Assembly (NCBI GenBank): GCA_944470555.2
Contig: OX104127.1
Span: 161,175,276 to 161,239,275 of the forward strand
Length of the DNA: 64,000 nucleotides
Reading direction: 5' to 3'
Source: Heterobilharzia americana
Lineage: Eukaryota; Platyhelminthes; Trematoda; Strigeidida; Schistosomatidae
The stretch's first letter is position 1, and each line of letters begins with the position of its first letter. A program made the position numbers and the translations under genes. The notes beneath the pieces were generated by a model. It was not told the origin of the DNA, ran no database searches, and was given only the letters and a program-made list of their open reading frames with translations. Positions 1 to 11,190 of this stretch are shown piece after piece.

Positions 1-120
1 GGTAACACTGTGTTTTTACCCTTTAGATTTTATGACTAAATGTATAAAGTGTTTTCAACGCTTCCTTTGGAAAGTTATTTAATAGAAAAAAGCACAATTT
101 TTTTATTTAGCACTTCACTT

Positions 121-975
121 ATTTGGGAAGTAGGATCAGCCCTGCTCTGGTGGCTCGGTGAACGATGAAATCTTTGTACAGATACGAAAGGCTCGACTGG
201 CTTTTGCCAACTTACACCACCTGTGGCGTCACCGTGATATCCGATTGTCTATTAAGGGTCACGTGTACTGCACAGCAGTCCGCTCTGTTCTACTGTATGG
301 CTGTGAAGCATGGCCATTCAAGGTGGAAGACATGAGAAGGCTTCAGGTGTTTGACCACAATTACCTTCGTATTCCGTGGTGTCACCACGTGAGTAACGCG
401 GAAGTCAGAAGTAGAGTTTTAGGGAGGGAGAAGAGGTAAATCAATTGACAAGGTTATGAAGGTTGATGGACTGAGATGGCTGGTTGGGACACGTACTACG
501 TATGCCTAGACACCAATTGCCTCGTCACACAATGTTGGTCGAAGTAGGTCCAGGTTGGAAAAAGGTCCGAGGTGGCTAGACTAAAACATGGCACGAATGT
601 ATGAAGTCTGTGACTGTTGGTTTGAGCTATGTGGGACGATGCAGAGTAGCCAGCCGGTTGGAGTCGGCGGGACAAGAGGAAGCAGTGGTTGGAGACTGAG
701 TGTAGGTGATATGGCTTAGAACTGATGTCGGTGGCGCAGATTTATCTCCACACGTATTATCTTCATCTTAATGACGCTATACTGAATCTCACCACTTTGT
801 CATTCTTCTTTCCTCTCTTTTCGTACTTCATATTTTTTGTGACTGCATTCTCTTATCTTCATTTTGAGCCGTACTGTCTTTTTACTTGATGTAGTGAAAT
901 GAGGTGTGGCAACTCGGATCGTTACGCAGTAATGCCTGGTCCTATGTTGATATTCATGATGGTGATGATGGCGCC
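121..975 (+). mobile_element. SR2-like (RTE-type) non-LTR retrotransposon, 5'-truncated 3' end
   Basis: This is the C-terminal end and 3' UTR of a non-LTR element. The open frame at 158-439 contains [20 protein letters not shown], then [16 protein letters not shown] and FDHNYLRI, which is the conserved region downstream of the reverse transcriptase in this family. The same sequence recurs in the longer copy at 29.65-33.57 kb, including the shared start [11 protein letters not shown] and the 3' UTR words around 897-950 (aggtgtggcaactcgg). The frame breaks after about 440, and the TKTWHECMKS-like part continues in other frames near 590-620. It is 5'-truncated as expected of target-primed insertion. 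It preserves about 30 bases near 160-190 that are deleted in the 32.8 kb copy. Confidence 0.8.
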
Positions 976-1560
976 GGCAGGAAGTAGGGTTAACCAGAAT
1001 TATGGAGAGATTTTAAATTGTGATAACAATTCATCTTTGAAATTTTCAGCGTCCTCACGAAGTTACCTGACAAATACCATGGAAAATACACTTTACTTGC
1101 TGTTAAAAACGATATCAACTTGATATTAGACTAGTCAATTTGATATAGTACACAATGATTGATACAGTGTTGTTTACGAAATGATATTTCAAGTAGAATT
1201 TATTGCTCATAATCATATGAAGGTGATAATATAAACTTATTTTTCTCTGAAGTACCCTTAGTTTTAGTAACAAGAGTATATACCACTAAGATCTAAATAT
1301 GTAGAAGTCTGTACAATTTAAACGGCTATCTTTAAATAAACCAGCGTCATTGAATGGGTATATCGATGTGTAAGAGAAGTACCATGATCCATAGCATTTT
1401 AATAGTGTCATTATTCATATGAATGATGATTATGCTTTTCAGATCAGTTCAGAGTGATGTAAACACTTAGTAATTGCTTCATTTTCACCAGAAAAATATT
1501 GACATTCTTCATTGACAATCCAGGCAAGTTTGACTTAGTCATTGCTTGGTTTTCTCAAAA
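976..1560. other. AT-rich stretch, no gene recognised
   Basis: A 74-codon open frame at 899-1123 begins in the 3' UTR of the SR2-like fragment, runs into AT-rich sequence and shows no recognisable domain. I do not call it a gene. Confidence 0.5.
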
Positions 1561-1573
1561 TTTATTATTATTA

Positions 1574-2065
1574 TTAGTCCCTTGGGTTCCTAGTGGAACA
1601 TAGGGCTTCAGTAGCACGTCTCCATTTCATCCTGTTCTCTGAGATCTTTTGAACCTGGTCCCACGACAGCCCACAAGCTCTCATTTCCTCCTCGCATGAC
1701 CTCCTCCATGTCACCCTCGGACGTCCAACTCGTCGCTTCCCATGGGGATTCCACTCAAGGGCCTGACGCGTGATGTCCTCAGTCGGCCTTCTCAGTGCAT
1801 GCCCAATCCATCTCCACTTCTTCCTGCATATTTGTTGCGTGATAGGTTCTTGGTTGGTTCGTTCCCAGAGTTCCTTGTTGCTTATTTTTTCTGGCCATCT
1901 GATCTTCAGCAGCGAGCGTAAGCAGTTGTTGATGAATGTCTGTAGTTTGTTGGAAATACCTTTCGTGACGCGCCAAGTCTCTGAGCCATACAAGAGCACT
2001 GACTTGACGTTGGTGTTGAAAATCCGTATCTTGTTCCGCATGCTGAGTGCAGAAGATCTCCACAC
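1574..2065 (-). pseudogene. RTE C-terminal region after the reverse transcriptase
   Basis: This frame continues the RT protein after the second frameshift. It contains NKIRIFNTNVKSVLLYGSET, TFINNCLRSLL, the WRWIGHALRRP block and CGLSWDQVQKISENR, ending RNPRD close to the TAA-rich tail. It is the segment most often retained in the window because insertions are 5'-truncated, so it is the best one for comparing copies. Confidence 0.88.
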
Positions 2066-2070
2066 TGGTT

Positions 2071-3789
2071 TCAGGCTAATGAAGGCCTGTCTTGCTTTTC
2101 CGATTCTGACTTTGACGTCCTCGTCCGTCCCGCCCCTGTAGTTGAAACAGTGCTTCCTAGATAAGTGAAGGAGGTTACTTCCTTCAAGTTTCTCCCGTTG
2201 ACGGTGATTGGAGTTTGTTGTTGTTGTTGATGGTGGTGGTGCGTTATCTTCATCACTTCTGTCTTCTCTATATTCACCTGAAGTCCCGTCTTCGCTGCCT
2301 CTTCTGTCAACTTGTTAGTTTTTGCTTGCAGATCTTCAAGTTTATGTGACATTAGGCATAAGTCATCGGCGAAATCCAAGTCTTCTAGGTTCTTTTCCGT
2401 CGTCCAGTGTATCCCCCTCTTCTCGCTGCCTACTGTTTGCTGCATGATCCAGTCCACCACAATAAGGAATATCATGGGGGATAGTAGGCAACCTTGTTTC
2501 ACTCCTGTCTTCACTTCAAAATCATCACTGAGCTTCCCATTGTGGATTACTTGGCATGTGGCATCTTCATATAGTTGTTGAATGAGGCGGATAAAGGTTT
2601 GCGGTACTCCGTAGTATTGAAGCAGTTTCCAAATTACTTCTCGGTCGACGCTGTCAAAGGCCTTCTCAAAGTCGATGAAGTTGAGGTATAGAGCTGATTG
2701 CCATTCTACGCTCTGTTCTATGATGATACGAAGCGTTGCAATTTGGTCAGCACATGATTTGTACTTCCTGAAGCCTGCCTGTTCCGGTCGCAGTTTTGAA
2801 TCCAGTGCATCTTTAAGCCTCTCCAGGATGATGCGGCTTAATGTTTTACTTGGGGTGGAGAGGAGAGTGATTCCGCGCCAGTTCTTGCAAGCACTGAGGT
2901 CTCCCTTCTTCGGCAGTTTGACAAGGTAACCCTTCTTCCAATCGTCAGGTACCTTCTCTTCCTTCCACACCTTCTGCAATAGTGGTGTGAGCATGTCCGC
3001 TGTTGTCTCTGCATCTGTTCTCAGTGCTTCTGGCGGTATTCCATCTGGTCCTGCTGCTTTCCCACATTTCAGTAGCTTTATGGCGTTCAGGACTTCCATT
3101 TTCGTTGGGGGATTTATGTTCACTTGTAATTCAGCGGCTGCAGGTGGTATTTCTGGACGAAGTGCAGGTGGTGGTCGATTCAAGAGCTTCTTGAAGTGGT
3201 CGGCCCATCGTTTCCTCTGTTTCTCTTCTTTTGTAATTAAATTTCCTTCTTCATCTTTTATTGGTTTCATCTGTGTTGGTCTCTTCCCTGATAGCAACCT
3301 GGTTATTTGATACAATGTCGTCAGGTCTCTCTTACCTGCAGCCTGTTCTGCTTCACTTGCCAGTGTGTCGTAGAAGTGTCTTTTGTCTTTGCGTGCACTC
3401 TTCTTCACTTCTTTATCCAGTGTTTTATACATTGTGCTCAGTTCCTCTTGTCGTTGAGCATCCTTGCACTGGTTTATCTTCTGCTTCACCATCCTCCTCT
3501 CCTCTATCAGCTTCCAGGTATCCGTCGAGATCCATTCCTTGTCTTCTTTCTTCTTCCTTCCTAATACTGTTGTGCAGGTTTCTTTCCACATAGCTTTCAA
3601 AGACTTCCAGTGTTCTTCCACACAGGTTTCTTCAGGGATGTCCCTCGATGTCTCCCATTTTGTCTTGATGGCTGCCTTGAAGATCTCCTTTGTAGTTTCA
3701 TCCTTCAGTTTCCGAGTGTTGTACTTGAATTGAGGTCTATCACCAGCTTCCTTGAAGGCTTTTAACTTGATTTGGAAGGTTCCTTGCAC
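2071..3789 (-). pseudogene. RTE reverse transcriptase domain
   Basis: The frame holds a Lys/Glu-rich linker followed by RT blocks in order: [82 protein letters not shown] and the catalytic DFADDLCLMS (FADD in place of YADD, usual in this family). Downstream are LQVNIEKTEVM and FTYLGSTVSTTG. The frame is then lost by a one-base shift at about 2130 and continues at 2065. A short HHHHQQQQQ run comes from (CAC/CAA) repeats seen in most copies of the family. Confidence 0.92.
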
Positions 3790-4714
3790 TAGACAGTGAG
3801 TGGTCTGAACCTACATCTGCTCCTCTTCTTGACCTTGTGTTAAGTAGACTGCGTCTCCATTTTCTTGAGATTGAGATAAAGTCGATTTGATTTTTAGTGT
3901 GTCCATCTGGTGAAGTCCATGTCGCTTTGTGGATATCCTTGTGCCTGAACACACTGCCTCCAATCACCAAATCGTTGAATGCACAGAATTCTGCAAACAA
4001 TTCTCCATTCTCATTCATTTCACCTAGCGCCTCTCGACCCATGGTTAGTTCTCTTCCCGTGTTGTCCCCTCCCAGTTTGGCATTCATGTCGCCCATTAGA
4101 ATTTTGATATCGCCAACTGACGTCTTGTCCAGTGTTGATTGAAGTTGTCTGTAGAATTCCTCCTTTTTCTCTTGCTCTGCATTATTTGTAGGTGCATAAC
4201 ATTGTATGATTGTGACCTTTCTTCCTTTTGAGTTGAATCTTGCTGTCATGATCCTGGAGGAGATTGGTTCCCACTGCATGAGAGCCTTCGATGCTCTTGA
4301 GGACATCATGATAGCCACTCCCTCAGTGTGCTCGTGGTTGGCGTCTGGGTGACCGGAGTAGATTATTGATTCTCCAGTTGACAGTTTGGAGAGTCCACTC
4401 CCATTCCATCTGCTTTCGCAAATCCCAAGCACTTCGATGTGATACCTTCTCATCTCCTTTGCAATCTGGGCTGCCTTACTGGGTTCAAACATCGTACGGA
4501 CATTCCATGTCCCCACGTTTACTTTCGCTTTCATCGAGAGAAGACACATCGGCCAATTGGCTTCCCGAAGGCTTTCACCAACTGGCGTCATTTCGCCTCT
4601 CCGATTCCAGCGGGGAATAAGTTTGTTTTCATTTTTTATATTTTGTTTGTGCTTTGAAGTTTCTTTAGCGGTTAGATTTGTTTTACGGGGTAGGGTTGCT
4701 AGCCCTATGCCCAA
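3740..4714 (-). pseudogene. RTE endonuclease domain (APE-type), open frame then frameshift
   Basis: The frame encodes an exonuclease-endonuclease-phosphatase domain of the kind that nicks target DNA in non-LTR elements. Visible motifs in order: NVGTWNVRTM at the N-terminus, the metal-binding glutamate in GICESRW, IIQCYAPT, the GDMNAKLG motif, and near the end NQIDFI followed by GSDHSL, the catalytic SDH. All catalytic motifs are present. The frame then runs into unrelated residues because a one-base shift separates it from the RT frame at 3789. No methionine is certain as the start; upstream in-frame residues include IGLATLPRKTNLT from the leader. Confidence 0.88.
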
Positions 4715-4837
4715 CCTTCCCTCTTTACCCGGGCTTAGGACCGGCTAGTAACTAGTAAACTAGTTAACCAGGCGAGGTTTTCTCATAATAATAAAAATTA
4801 TTAAAAGACAATTCAGTGAAGGAGATTTTCTCTACGA

Positions 4838-5870
4838 CGAATCATTTCCAATAGCTGTACATTGCATTCATAGCTAAAACAAGATATATATATATATCCA
4901 CCAATGGCTAATGGATCACTACAAGGTCATCAAAAATGATCAATCAAATCACAAGGTGATAACAGCTAGAAGGTCAAAACAAGGTCATCGAAAATTCCTT
5001 ATAGGATTATAATAAATGAACACACAGAAATTAATAAAATAATCTTAGGGAGACTATGATCAAGGCAACAATTAGAGATTGAATGTATCTCTTATGAACA
5101 GAAAGAGCAGGTTTGTAGTGTTGAATTGTCTTCACTTTATAAATAACTTTGAAAGAAAACTCTCGTGGAGTAAAGTGAATGGAGATAAATGAAGTCTCAA
5201 GAATCCAGTTGTTGATTGCTTTCCCTGTACATTAGTCAGTTATGCAGCATGGTGTTCAGAGTTGCATTTGAATAGATCACAGTTTGTATGGCCTATGTAA
5301 CCAGTTACACATGAGGAGGTGATTTAGTAAGAAGAAGACCTCTTTTTTGCTCACCTTTGGATTTTTTTTTTCTCCACTCAACTAGTGATTCGAGGGTAAG
5401 TAAAGACAAAATAACACTTTGGGCAACCTACATATGTGTTTCTCACCTTGCCTGCTCATGTGTAACTGGTTACATAGGCCATACAAACTGTGATCTATTC
5501 AAATGCAACTCTGAACACCATGCTGCATAACTGACTAATGTACAGGGAAAGCAATCAACAACTGGATTCTTGAGACTTAATTTATCTCCACTCACTTTAC
5601 TCCACGAAAGTTTTCTTTCAAAGTTATTTATAAAGTGAAGACAATTCAACACTACAAACCTGCTCTTTCTGTTCATAAGAGATACATTCAATCTCTAATT
5701 GTTGCCTTGATCGTAGTCTCCCTAAGATTATTTTATTAATTTCTGTGTGTTCATTTATTATAATCCTATAAGGAATTTTCGATGACCTTGTTTTGACCTT
5801 CTAGCTGTTATCACCTTGTGATTTGATTGATCATTTTTGATGACCTTGTAGTGATCCATTAGCCATTGGT

Positions 5871-5946
<76 letters not shown>

Positions 5947-5985
5947 TTAGCTATGAATGCGATGCACTGCTTTTGGAAATGGTTC
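4838..5985. repeat. Large inverted repeat made of two Penelope-like element 3' ends
   Basis: Two arms, about 4838-5318 and 5450-5985, are reverse complements at high identity along their whole length. The shared words gtaaccagttacacatgag, ccctgtacattagtcagtt and ccaccaatggctaatgg or their complements are easy to follow. About 130 bases separate the arms. The minus strand of the left arm and the plus strand of the right arm encode SCVTGYIGHTNCDLF followed by CNSEHH, a decayed form of the CxCG..YIGRT...EH motif of Penelope-like GIY-YIG endonucleases. The two arms therefore look like two 3' ends placed head to head. The right arm has a much longer AT run (5868-5942). Confidence 0.8.
5868..5942. 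repeat. (AT)n microsatellite
   Basis: About 37 AT units lie in the outer part of the right inverted arm. The equivalent place in the left arm (near 4884) has only about seven units, so the run has expanded since the two arms diverged. Confidence 0.95.
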
Positions 5986-6370
5986 TTCAAAAAGAAACGT
6001 TTCCTCGATATATCATTTCCTACCATTTAATGGAACTATTTTCATTCTTTTAATAATATTCAAACACTGATATGTAATCGGAAGGAGCAATGATTGTTTT
6101 TCAGTATTCTGACTGTAACAATGGTGTTTTGCAGTGCTAAATTTCTGTAAAAGAAAGGTTGTATAGATGTTGATCGTTGCCTGTTCTCTTGTTTTTTCAT
6201 CAATAGCTGAATTTAATTAAAAGGAATGTTTGTCATAATTTTTGTCACCAGTTTATATATCGTTATAGCTATTTGTGAGTGAACTCTTGTACAATAACCC
6301 TCCACTTCACCTTATGGTTTAGTATCTAGTTAAACATGTACTAAAGGCTGATAGCTTATGTATCTTTCCC

Positions 6371-7342
6371 ATTATTATTATTAATTATTTTTCCCTTGGA
6401 TTCTCAGCAGAACATAGAACTTCAGCAGCATGCCTCCATTTCACTGTCTTCTCTGTAGTCTTTTCAACCTGGTTCCACGACTGCCCACAAGCTTCACTTC
6501 CTCCTCACATGATCTCCATCTCACCCTCGTCTGGGACGCCCGACTCTCCGTTTCCCATTTGCATTTGACTCGAGCGATTGGCCTAGCGCATGATAACCCC
6601 AATCGGCCTTCTCAGTGTATACCCAATCCAATCTATCTCCACTTCCTTCCGAATATTTGTTGACTGGTTCGTTGACAGGCCAGAGTTCCTTGTTGCTTAT
6701 TCTCATTATTCTGGCCATATGATCTGATCTTCAGTATCGAGTGAGCGTAGGCTGTAGCTGTTGATGAATATCTGTAGTTTGTTGGAAATGATTTTCGTGA
6801 CACATCAAGTCTCTGAACCATATAGCAGCACTGACTTGACTGACGTTAGTGTTGAAAGTCCGGATCTTGTTCACGCTTGATGCTGAGTGTAGAAGATCTC
6901 CACACGGATTTCAGATTAATGAAAGCCTGTCTTGCTGTCTTTCCGATGCTGGCTGCTTTGACATCCTCATGTATACAGCCACCTATAGTTTGAAACGATT
7001 CCGCCTAAGTAAGTGAAAGAGACTACTTTCCTCAGGTTTCTCCCATTCATCGTGATTGGTGCTTGTTGTTACTTGGCTATCTTCATCAACTCTGTCTTCT
7101 TTACATTCACTTGAAGTCTTGTCTTCGATACCCTACCTCTTCTGTAAATTTCTTAGTTTTCACCTGTACATCTTCGAGTTTGTGCTACAACAAAGACATT
7201 AGACATAAATCATCATCATCATTGGCGAAATCCAAATCTTCTAGGCTCTTTTTGTCGGTCACATAGGGTATGCCCATCTTCTTGCTTTTTACATTTGGTT
7301 GTATGATCTAGTCGATCACAATCAGGAAGATCATTGGTGACA
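6371..7342 (-). mobile_element. Degraded RTE (SR3/Perere-3 type) fragment
   Basis: The minus strand carries the C-terminal and RT-end part of the RTE described at 1.56-4.78 kb. On the plus strand the TTA-rich tail and cccttgga word are followed by complements of the GLSW, NKELW, TFINN and LGS regions. Many small indels and stops break every frame. It ends near the RT palm region (about 7340), so it is 5'-truncated. It lies just upstream of the host exon at 7824, in the opposite orientation. Confidence 0.85.
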
Positions 7343-7823
7343 TGTTTCCCATGGCCTTAAGATATTCTACACTTTTCTAGAAAAGTCTTTAACCAGTCTG
7401 AGATTCACAGTATGATTAGTTGTGAAGACTTTTTAAAGAATTCTAAGCGGTATTTAGGACGTTAAGGGATACTTTCCCACTCCATTACATTTAGATGATG
7501 ATTTCCTTTTTACCAAAATAAGACTATTTACTCAATTGATTTGAATGAATTGTGAAGTTATTGGACAATTTACAAATTATCTGCATCCTACCTAAGTTTC
7601 TTTTGTTAAACGGTTTATGTTTATGTATGATTCAGTTTATCAGTTTACTTTAACCCTTGTATAGTAAAGATATAATCATCTATGCTTATGATCAAACAAT
7701 CTTAAAATATTTTACTGGAAATAGACGAACAGTAAGTAATATTACAAAAGTATTCAGTTGCTATGCTTCATTAGTGTTACCATTTCTGAAATATATTCTA
7801 TTTTATTCCTTTGAGTATTGTAG
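7343..7823. other. Probable intron sequence upstream of the 7824 exon
   Basis: AT-rich non-coding sequence that ends in the acceptor tttgagtattgtag. No recognisable repeat or exon was found in it. The acceptor implies an earlier exon, which I could not identify in this window. Confidence 0.4.
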
Positions 7824-8219
7824 TATACTATGATGATGATGATGATGATGATCCGTATGCAAGACCACCTGAATTGTTTACAACACATTTTAAAGCATTA
7901 CAAAAGAATATTCCTGTTAGTGGAAAAACTCACACCTCTATTCCACATGATAATAATCATCATGAATTAGATATGAAAAATAATTTCAATCATAATGCTA
8001 TTCCAAAGTCTAGTTATCATATTCCAGGGGAACAAAGACATTATACATCTGAAAACTGGTGGAATAATAATCAAACAAGTTATCAACCATCATCTGATCC
8101 TACAGGTATAAAGGATATACCGTTAGCATGTACTTCTAATTCTGAATATCCATTACAAATGATACATCCCGGTGAAAATGTACATATTCAGAGTAGACTA
8201 GATCAAAACCATTTACAAG
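7824..8219 (+). CDS. Internal coding exon of an unrecognised Asn/His/Asp-rich protein
   Basis: The exon starts after the acceptor attgtag and ends at the donor CAAG/GTTAGT. It completes a codon begun upstream and leaves one base of the next, which joins correctly to the exon at 10575. The protein opens with an acidic run (YYDDDDDDDPYARPP) from a GAT repeat, then a polar stretch rich in Asn, His and Ser with low-complexity character; no domain, signal peptide or membrane segment is visible. Base use is AT-rich like the HDAC exons and unlike the GC-richer retroelements. Clean splice signals, an open frame of 396 bases and the matched phase with the next exon support a real host gene. Its function is unknown to me. 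Confidence 0.6.
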
Positions 8220-8377
8220 GTTAGTTAATTTTGTAAAATTCTCTAAAATTAGATTGTAGAGTAGTTATTTGACAGTTTTATAGAGAATTGATGGATTTCT
8301 GAAAAATTCATTATGTATCCTAGTCCATGAGAATGCTGACCAAGGACATTAAATAACAGTTGTACTATATCAGTAAG

Positions 8378-9160
8378 ATCTACATGCAAAAACTAACAAG
8401 TTGACAGAAGATGGAACGAAGACGTAACTTCAAGTGAACGTAGAGAAGATAGAGGTGATGATGACACCCTACCAACACCACCACCACCAACAACAACAAC
8501 AACAAGCTCCAATCACCATCAATGGGAGAAATTTAAAGGAAGAAACCTCTTTCACGTATCTAGGCAGCACTGTTTCAACTACAGGTGGCACAGATGAGGA
8601 TGTCAAAGCCAGCCAGGATCGGAAAAGCAAGACAGGCGCCTGAAACTAGTGTGAAGATCTTTTGCACTCAGCATAAAGAACAAGATGTCAGTGGTGATAT
8701 ATGGTTCAGAGACTTGGCGCATTACGAAAGGCATTTCCAACAAACTATACACATTCATCAACAACTGCCTACACTAGCTCGATACTGGAAGCTCAGATGG
8801 CCAGAATAATGAGAATAAACAACAAGGAACTCTGGTCTGACAACGAACCAACCAAGAACCTATCGCCTAACAAATATGCAGTAGAAGGAAGTGGAGATGT
8901 ATTGGACATATACTGAGAAGACCATTCGGGGAAATCATGCGCCAGGCCCTCGAATGGAATCTGAAAGGGAAACGACGAGTTAGGTCTCCGAGGCAAAGGT
9001 GACATAGAGGAGATGGTGTGAGGAAGAAATGAGAGCTGCTGGGCAGTGGTGGAGCCAGGTTCAAAAGATTGCAGAGAACAGAGTAGAATGGAAACGTGCT
9101 ACTGAATCCCTTTGTTCCACTGTGCACCCAAGAGACAAATAACAGTATAATAATAACATT
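8378..9160 (+). mobile_element. Degraded RTE fragment in the intron of the unknown gene
   Basis: The plus strand carries the RT-end and C-terminal part of the RTE family: INGRNLKEETSFTYLGSTVSTTGGTDEDV at about 8519-8605, then decayed TFINNCLH, NKELW and LRRP regions, ending near 9125 with the TAA-like tail ataataataacatt. Several frameshifts are present. It sits in the sense direction within the intron between the exons at 7824 and 10575. Confidence 0.88.
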
Positions 9161-9984
9161 AATTGGTAGAGTTCCAAAGTTAATTTCCACTTTGTAACAA
9201 GACTATTTCGATTGTTGAAAGAACTTTAAAACTCAAACTACCGTATGGCGATTCCGTGCTTAAATAGGAACATGCTTATGGTCAAACCTGACCGTCCTGA
9301 ATTCTTCTGTCTGACATGGCAACAAAGTGCACACCACCGACACATTCGGAACCTTGTCACTACTCCTACTTCCAATGACTATGTAGGTACTTTTGATCCA
9401 TAGGTGGTATTCATCACGGATTAACATCGGTAGGCGAACCATTGACAACTTTGGAGTACTGGTCAAGCATTTCCTCTCTCTCTCCAAGATTTCCCAGACA
9501 TGAAAAAGCATGACCCCACCAGACATCTGTGAAATGTTTCAGTAATTTTTAGGGGGTGGGATCAGTAACAATAGTAGAGCATAAACATTTACCAACTATC
9601 ATTCTACATCCCTTAACCCATAATCACACTACTGAATGGATGGAATAAGATGACATTTCTGTGATCTAATATTTAGCTATATGAAAGGTGAGATTCATTA
9701 TAGAATCTTTGTTCATTGAATCGACACTTAAAACACACATATGACGAAAATGATTCATCACACATATTGTTAATATCTGGAAAGTTTTACTACCATTAAA
9801 CATAAAGCAATGAAGAATATTTGGATGGTACAATAAGTGAAGTTTAAAAGTTGTATGATTCCTTTGAGATATGTAAATGACGAGTAAATGCTGGTTGAAA
9901 CATGGCCATCCAGGAACTAATACTGAATCTCTGTGTCCTATAATAAACAAACAATCCAACACTTATTGTCAACTGACAGAAGTT
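9161..9984. other. Intronic sequence, no recognised gene
   Basis: Short open frames on the minus strand at 9260-9526 and 9666-9962 have no recognisable motif. Mid-copy repeat sequence is possible but I could not assign it. Confidence 0.35.
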
Positions 9985-10175
9985 CGATTCCGACCCAGTG
10001 GCTCAATGGTAACGCGGTGACCACGGAACCTGAAGGTCTTGGGTTCGATCCCTGGCTGGCGGGGTCATGGGTGCGCACTGCTGAAGAGTCCTATACTAGT
10101 TGGATGAAACAGCTGTCCAGTGCCCCCAAATTTCCATTTTTCCTCCAACTGATATCAATCTACGATGAATAACAA
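9985..10175 (+). mobile_element. tRNA-derived SINE
   Basis: An RNA polymerase III-type promoter is visible: A-box-like tggctcaatggtaacgcg and B-box gggttcgatccc. After it comes a family-specific body (gtgcgcactgctgaagagtcc, ccaactgatatcaatctacgatgaataacaac). Further copies in the window lie at 10.33-10.49 and 19.95-20.15 kb. Confidence 0.75.
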
Positions 10176-10324
10176 CTCTGTCAAAATTCAATTGAACTGG
10201 TACTCATTAGTGACTACCTTCAAGAGATATTCTTGAAGTTCCAATGACAAGTGGTGACCAGTGAAGGTAAAGCCTGATGGTTGTGAGAATAGTTACTCAA
10301 TGATGATATTGGATGGCAGTTGCG

Positions 10325-10490
10325 TTATATCGTGAGTTAACAGAACGCCACGGAACCTGAAGGTCATGGATTCGATCCTTGATGGGGTCATGGGTAAGCA
10401 TTGCTAAAAAGTTCAATAGTAGTCAGATGAAACAGGTTTCCTTTGTTCTTCCAACTGATGTCAATCTATATTGTAGAGTTGAAAAAGAAT
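10325..10490 (+). mobile_element. tRNA-derived SINE, decayed copy
   Basis: A diverged copy of the SINE at 9985. It shares cacggaacctgaaggtcatgg, the B-box-like ggattcgatcc, ggggtcatgggt and the end ccaactgatgtcaatct. The A-box is lost. Confidence 0.65.
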
Positions 10491-10574
10491 CTGTTATTTA
10501 TCTGATGAATAATTTTATTATTATTATTATTATGAAAAATGTTATTGTATACAATTACCTAGTTTTATTTATAG

Positions 10575-11068
10575 GTGTTAACTTCATTCAATATAATCCA
10601 ATGATGTTTCCAACTACAGTTTATTATCAAGAAGACTGTTATCCTAGTCATACTAATCACCTGCCAACAATATATACATCAATAGTGAACTCAATAAATC
10701 GACCATCTGATAATTCAATTACAAAACCAGAAGTTTCTATAGAAAAAATGAGTAAATATTCTTCATGTAAAACTAATCAACAAAATGATATGAAATCTAA
10801 TTATATTCTATTAAATAAACAAAATAATTATAATTTATCTAATGAAAATAAAGATATTTCATTAAAGTATAAAAAATTATTATCAAGTAAATTAGAATGT
10901 ATATGTGGTCCAAATTCTTCAAAATCTCGACAAATAAATGAAAATCAATTGATAACCAATACTCAGGATAACTTGATTACTGATGATTGTAAAAGTATAT
11001 TTCTTAAGTCTACAGTTGCTAATGTCTTTGGTCTTGGTAATAAAAAGCATAGAAAAAAAAAAAGGTAA
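10575..11068 (+). CDS. Last coding exon of the same unrecognised protein
   Basis: The exon starts after the acceptor tttatttatag, and its first two bases complete the codon split by the donor at 8219. The frame runs 494 bases to a TAA after a basic tail (FGLGNKKHRKKKR). The protein is rich in Asn, Lys and Ser, with short polar repeats and no domain I recognise. The basic C-terminus could act as a nuclear signal, but that is inference. Codon use is strongly AT-biased, like the neighbouring 7824 exon. The open frame that appears to extend upstream to 10379 is intron and SINE sequence and is not part of the gene. Confidence 0.6.
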
Positions 11069-11190
11069 TATAAAACAATCTTATGAAAAAAAAAATGAAT
11101 CTCCAGTTCTTGATTTCAATGTTCTATTCTCAGATACTTATTCATTATTGAATTGACTAATTTATCTATATACGTATACAGGAAGTATAA

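Larger units (their letters stand above)
1561..4775 (-). mobile_element. Near full-length RTE-clade retrotransposon (SR3/Perere-3 type)
   Basis: A roughly 3.2 kb minus-strand element with the RTE layout: short 5' leader (about 4775-4715), apurinic-type endonuclease, reverse transcriptase, a C-terminal region, and a short AT-rich tail of TAA units (TTA on the plus strand at 1562-1576). The length matches known schistosome RTE elements. The leader recurs at 47.2-47.4 kb and 63.0-63.16 kb, and the 3' end recurs at least eight times in the window. Two one-base frameshifts, near 3785 and near 2130, break the reading frame, so this copy is inactive, but it is the best preserved RTE here and serves as the reference for the fragments. 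Confidence 0.92.

Noticed and set aside
899..1123. Small open frame as a gene
   Set aside because: Its first part is the 3' UTR of an SR2-like element, as shown by the same sequence near 33500.
2312..4748. Many plus-strand open frames across the first RTE
   Set aside because: They are antisense shadows of the endonuclease and RT frames.
9985..10175. A possible tRNA gene
   Set aside because: A- and B-boxes are present but no cloverleaf with an anticodon arm is evident, and the same body recurs at 10.3 and 20.0 kb, so it is a SINE.
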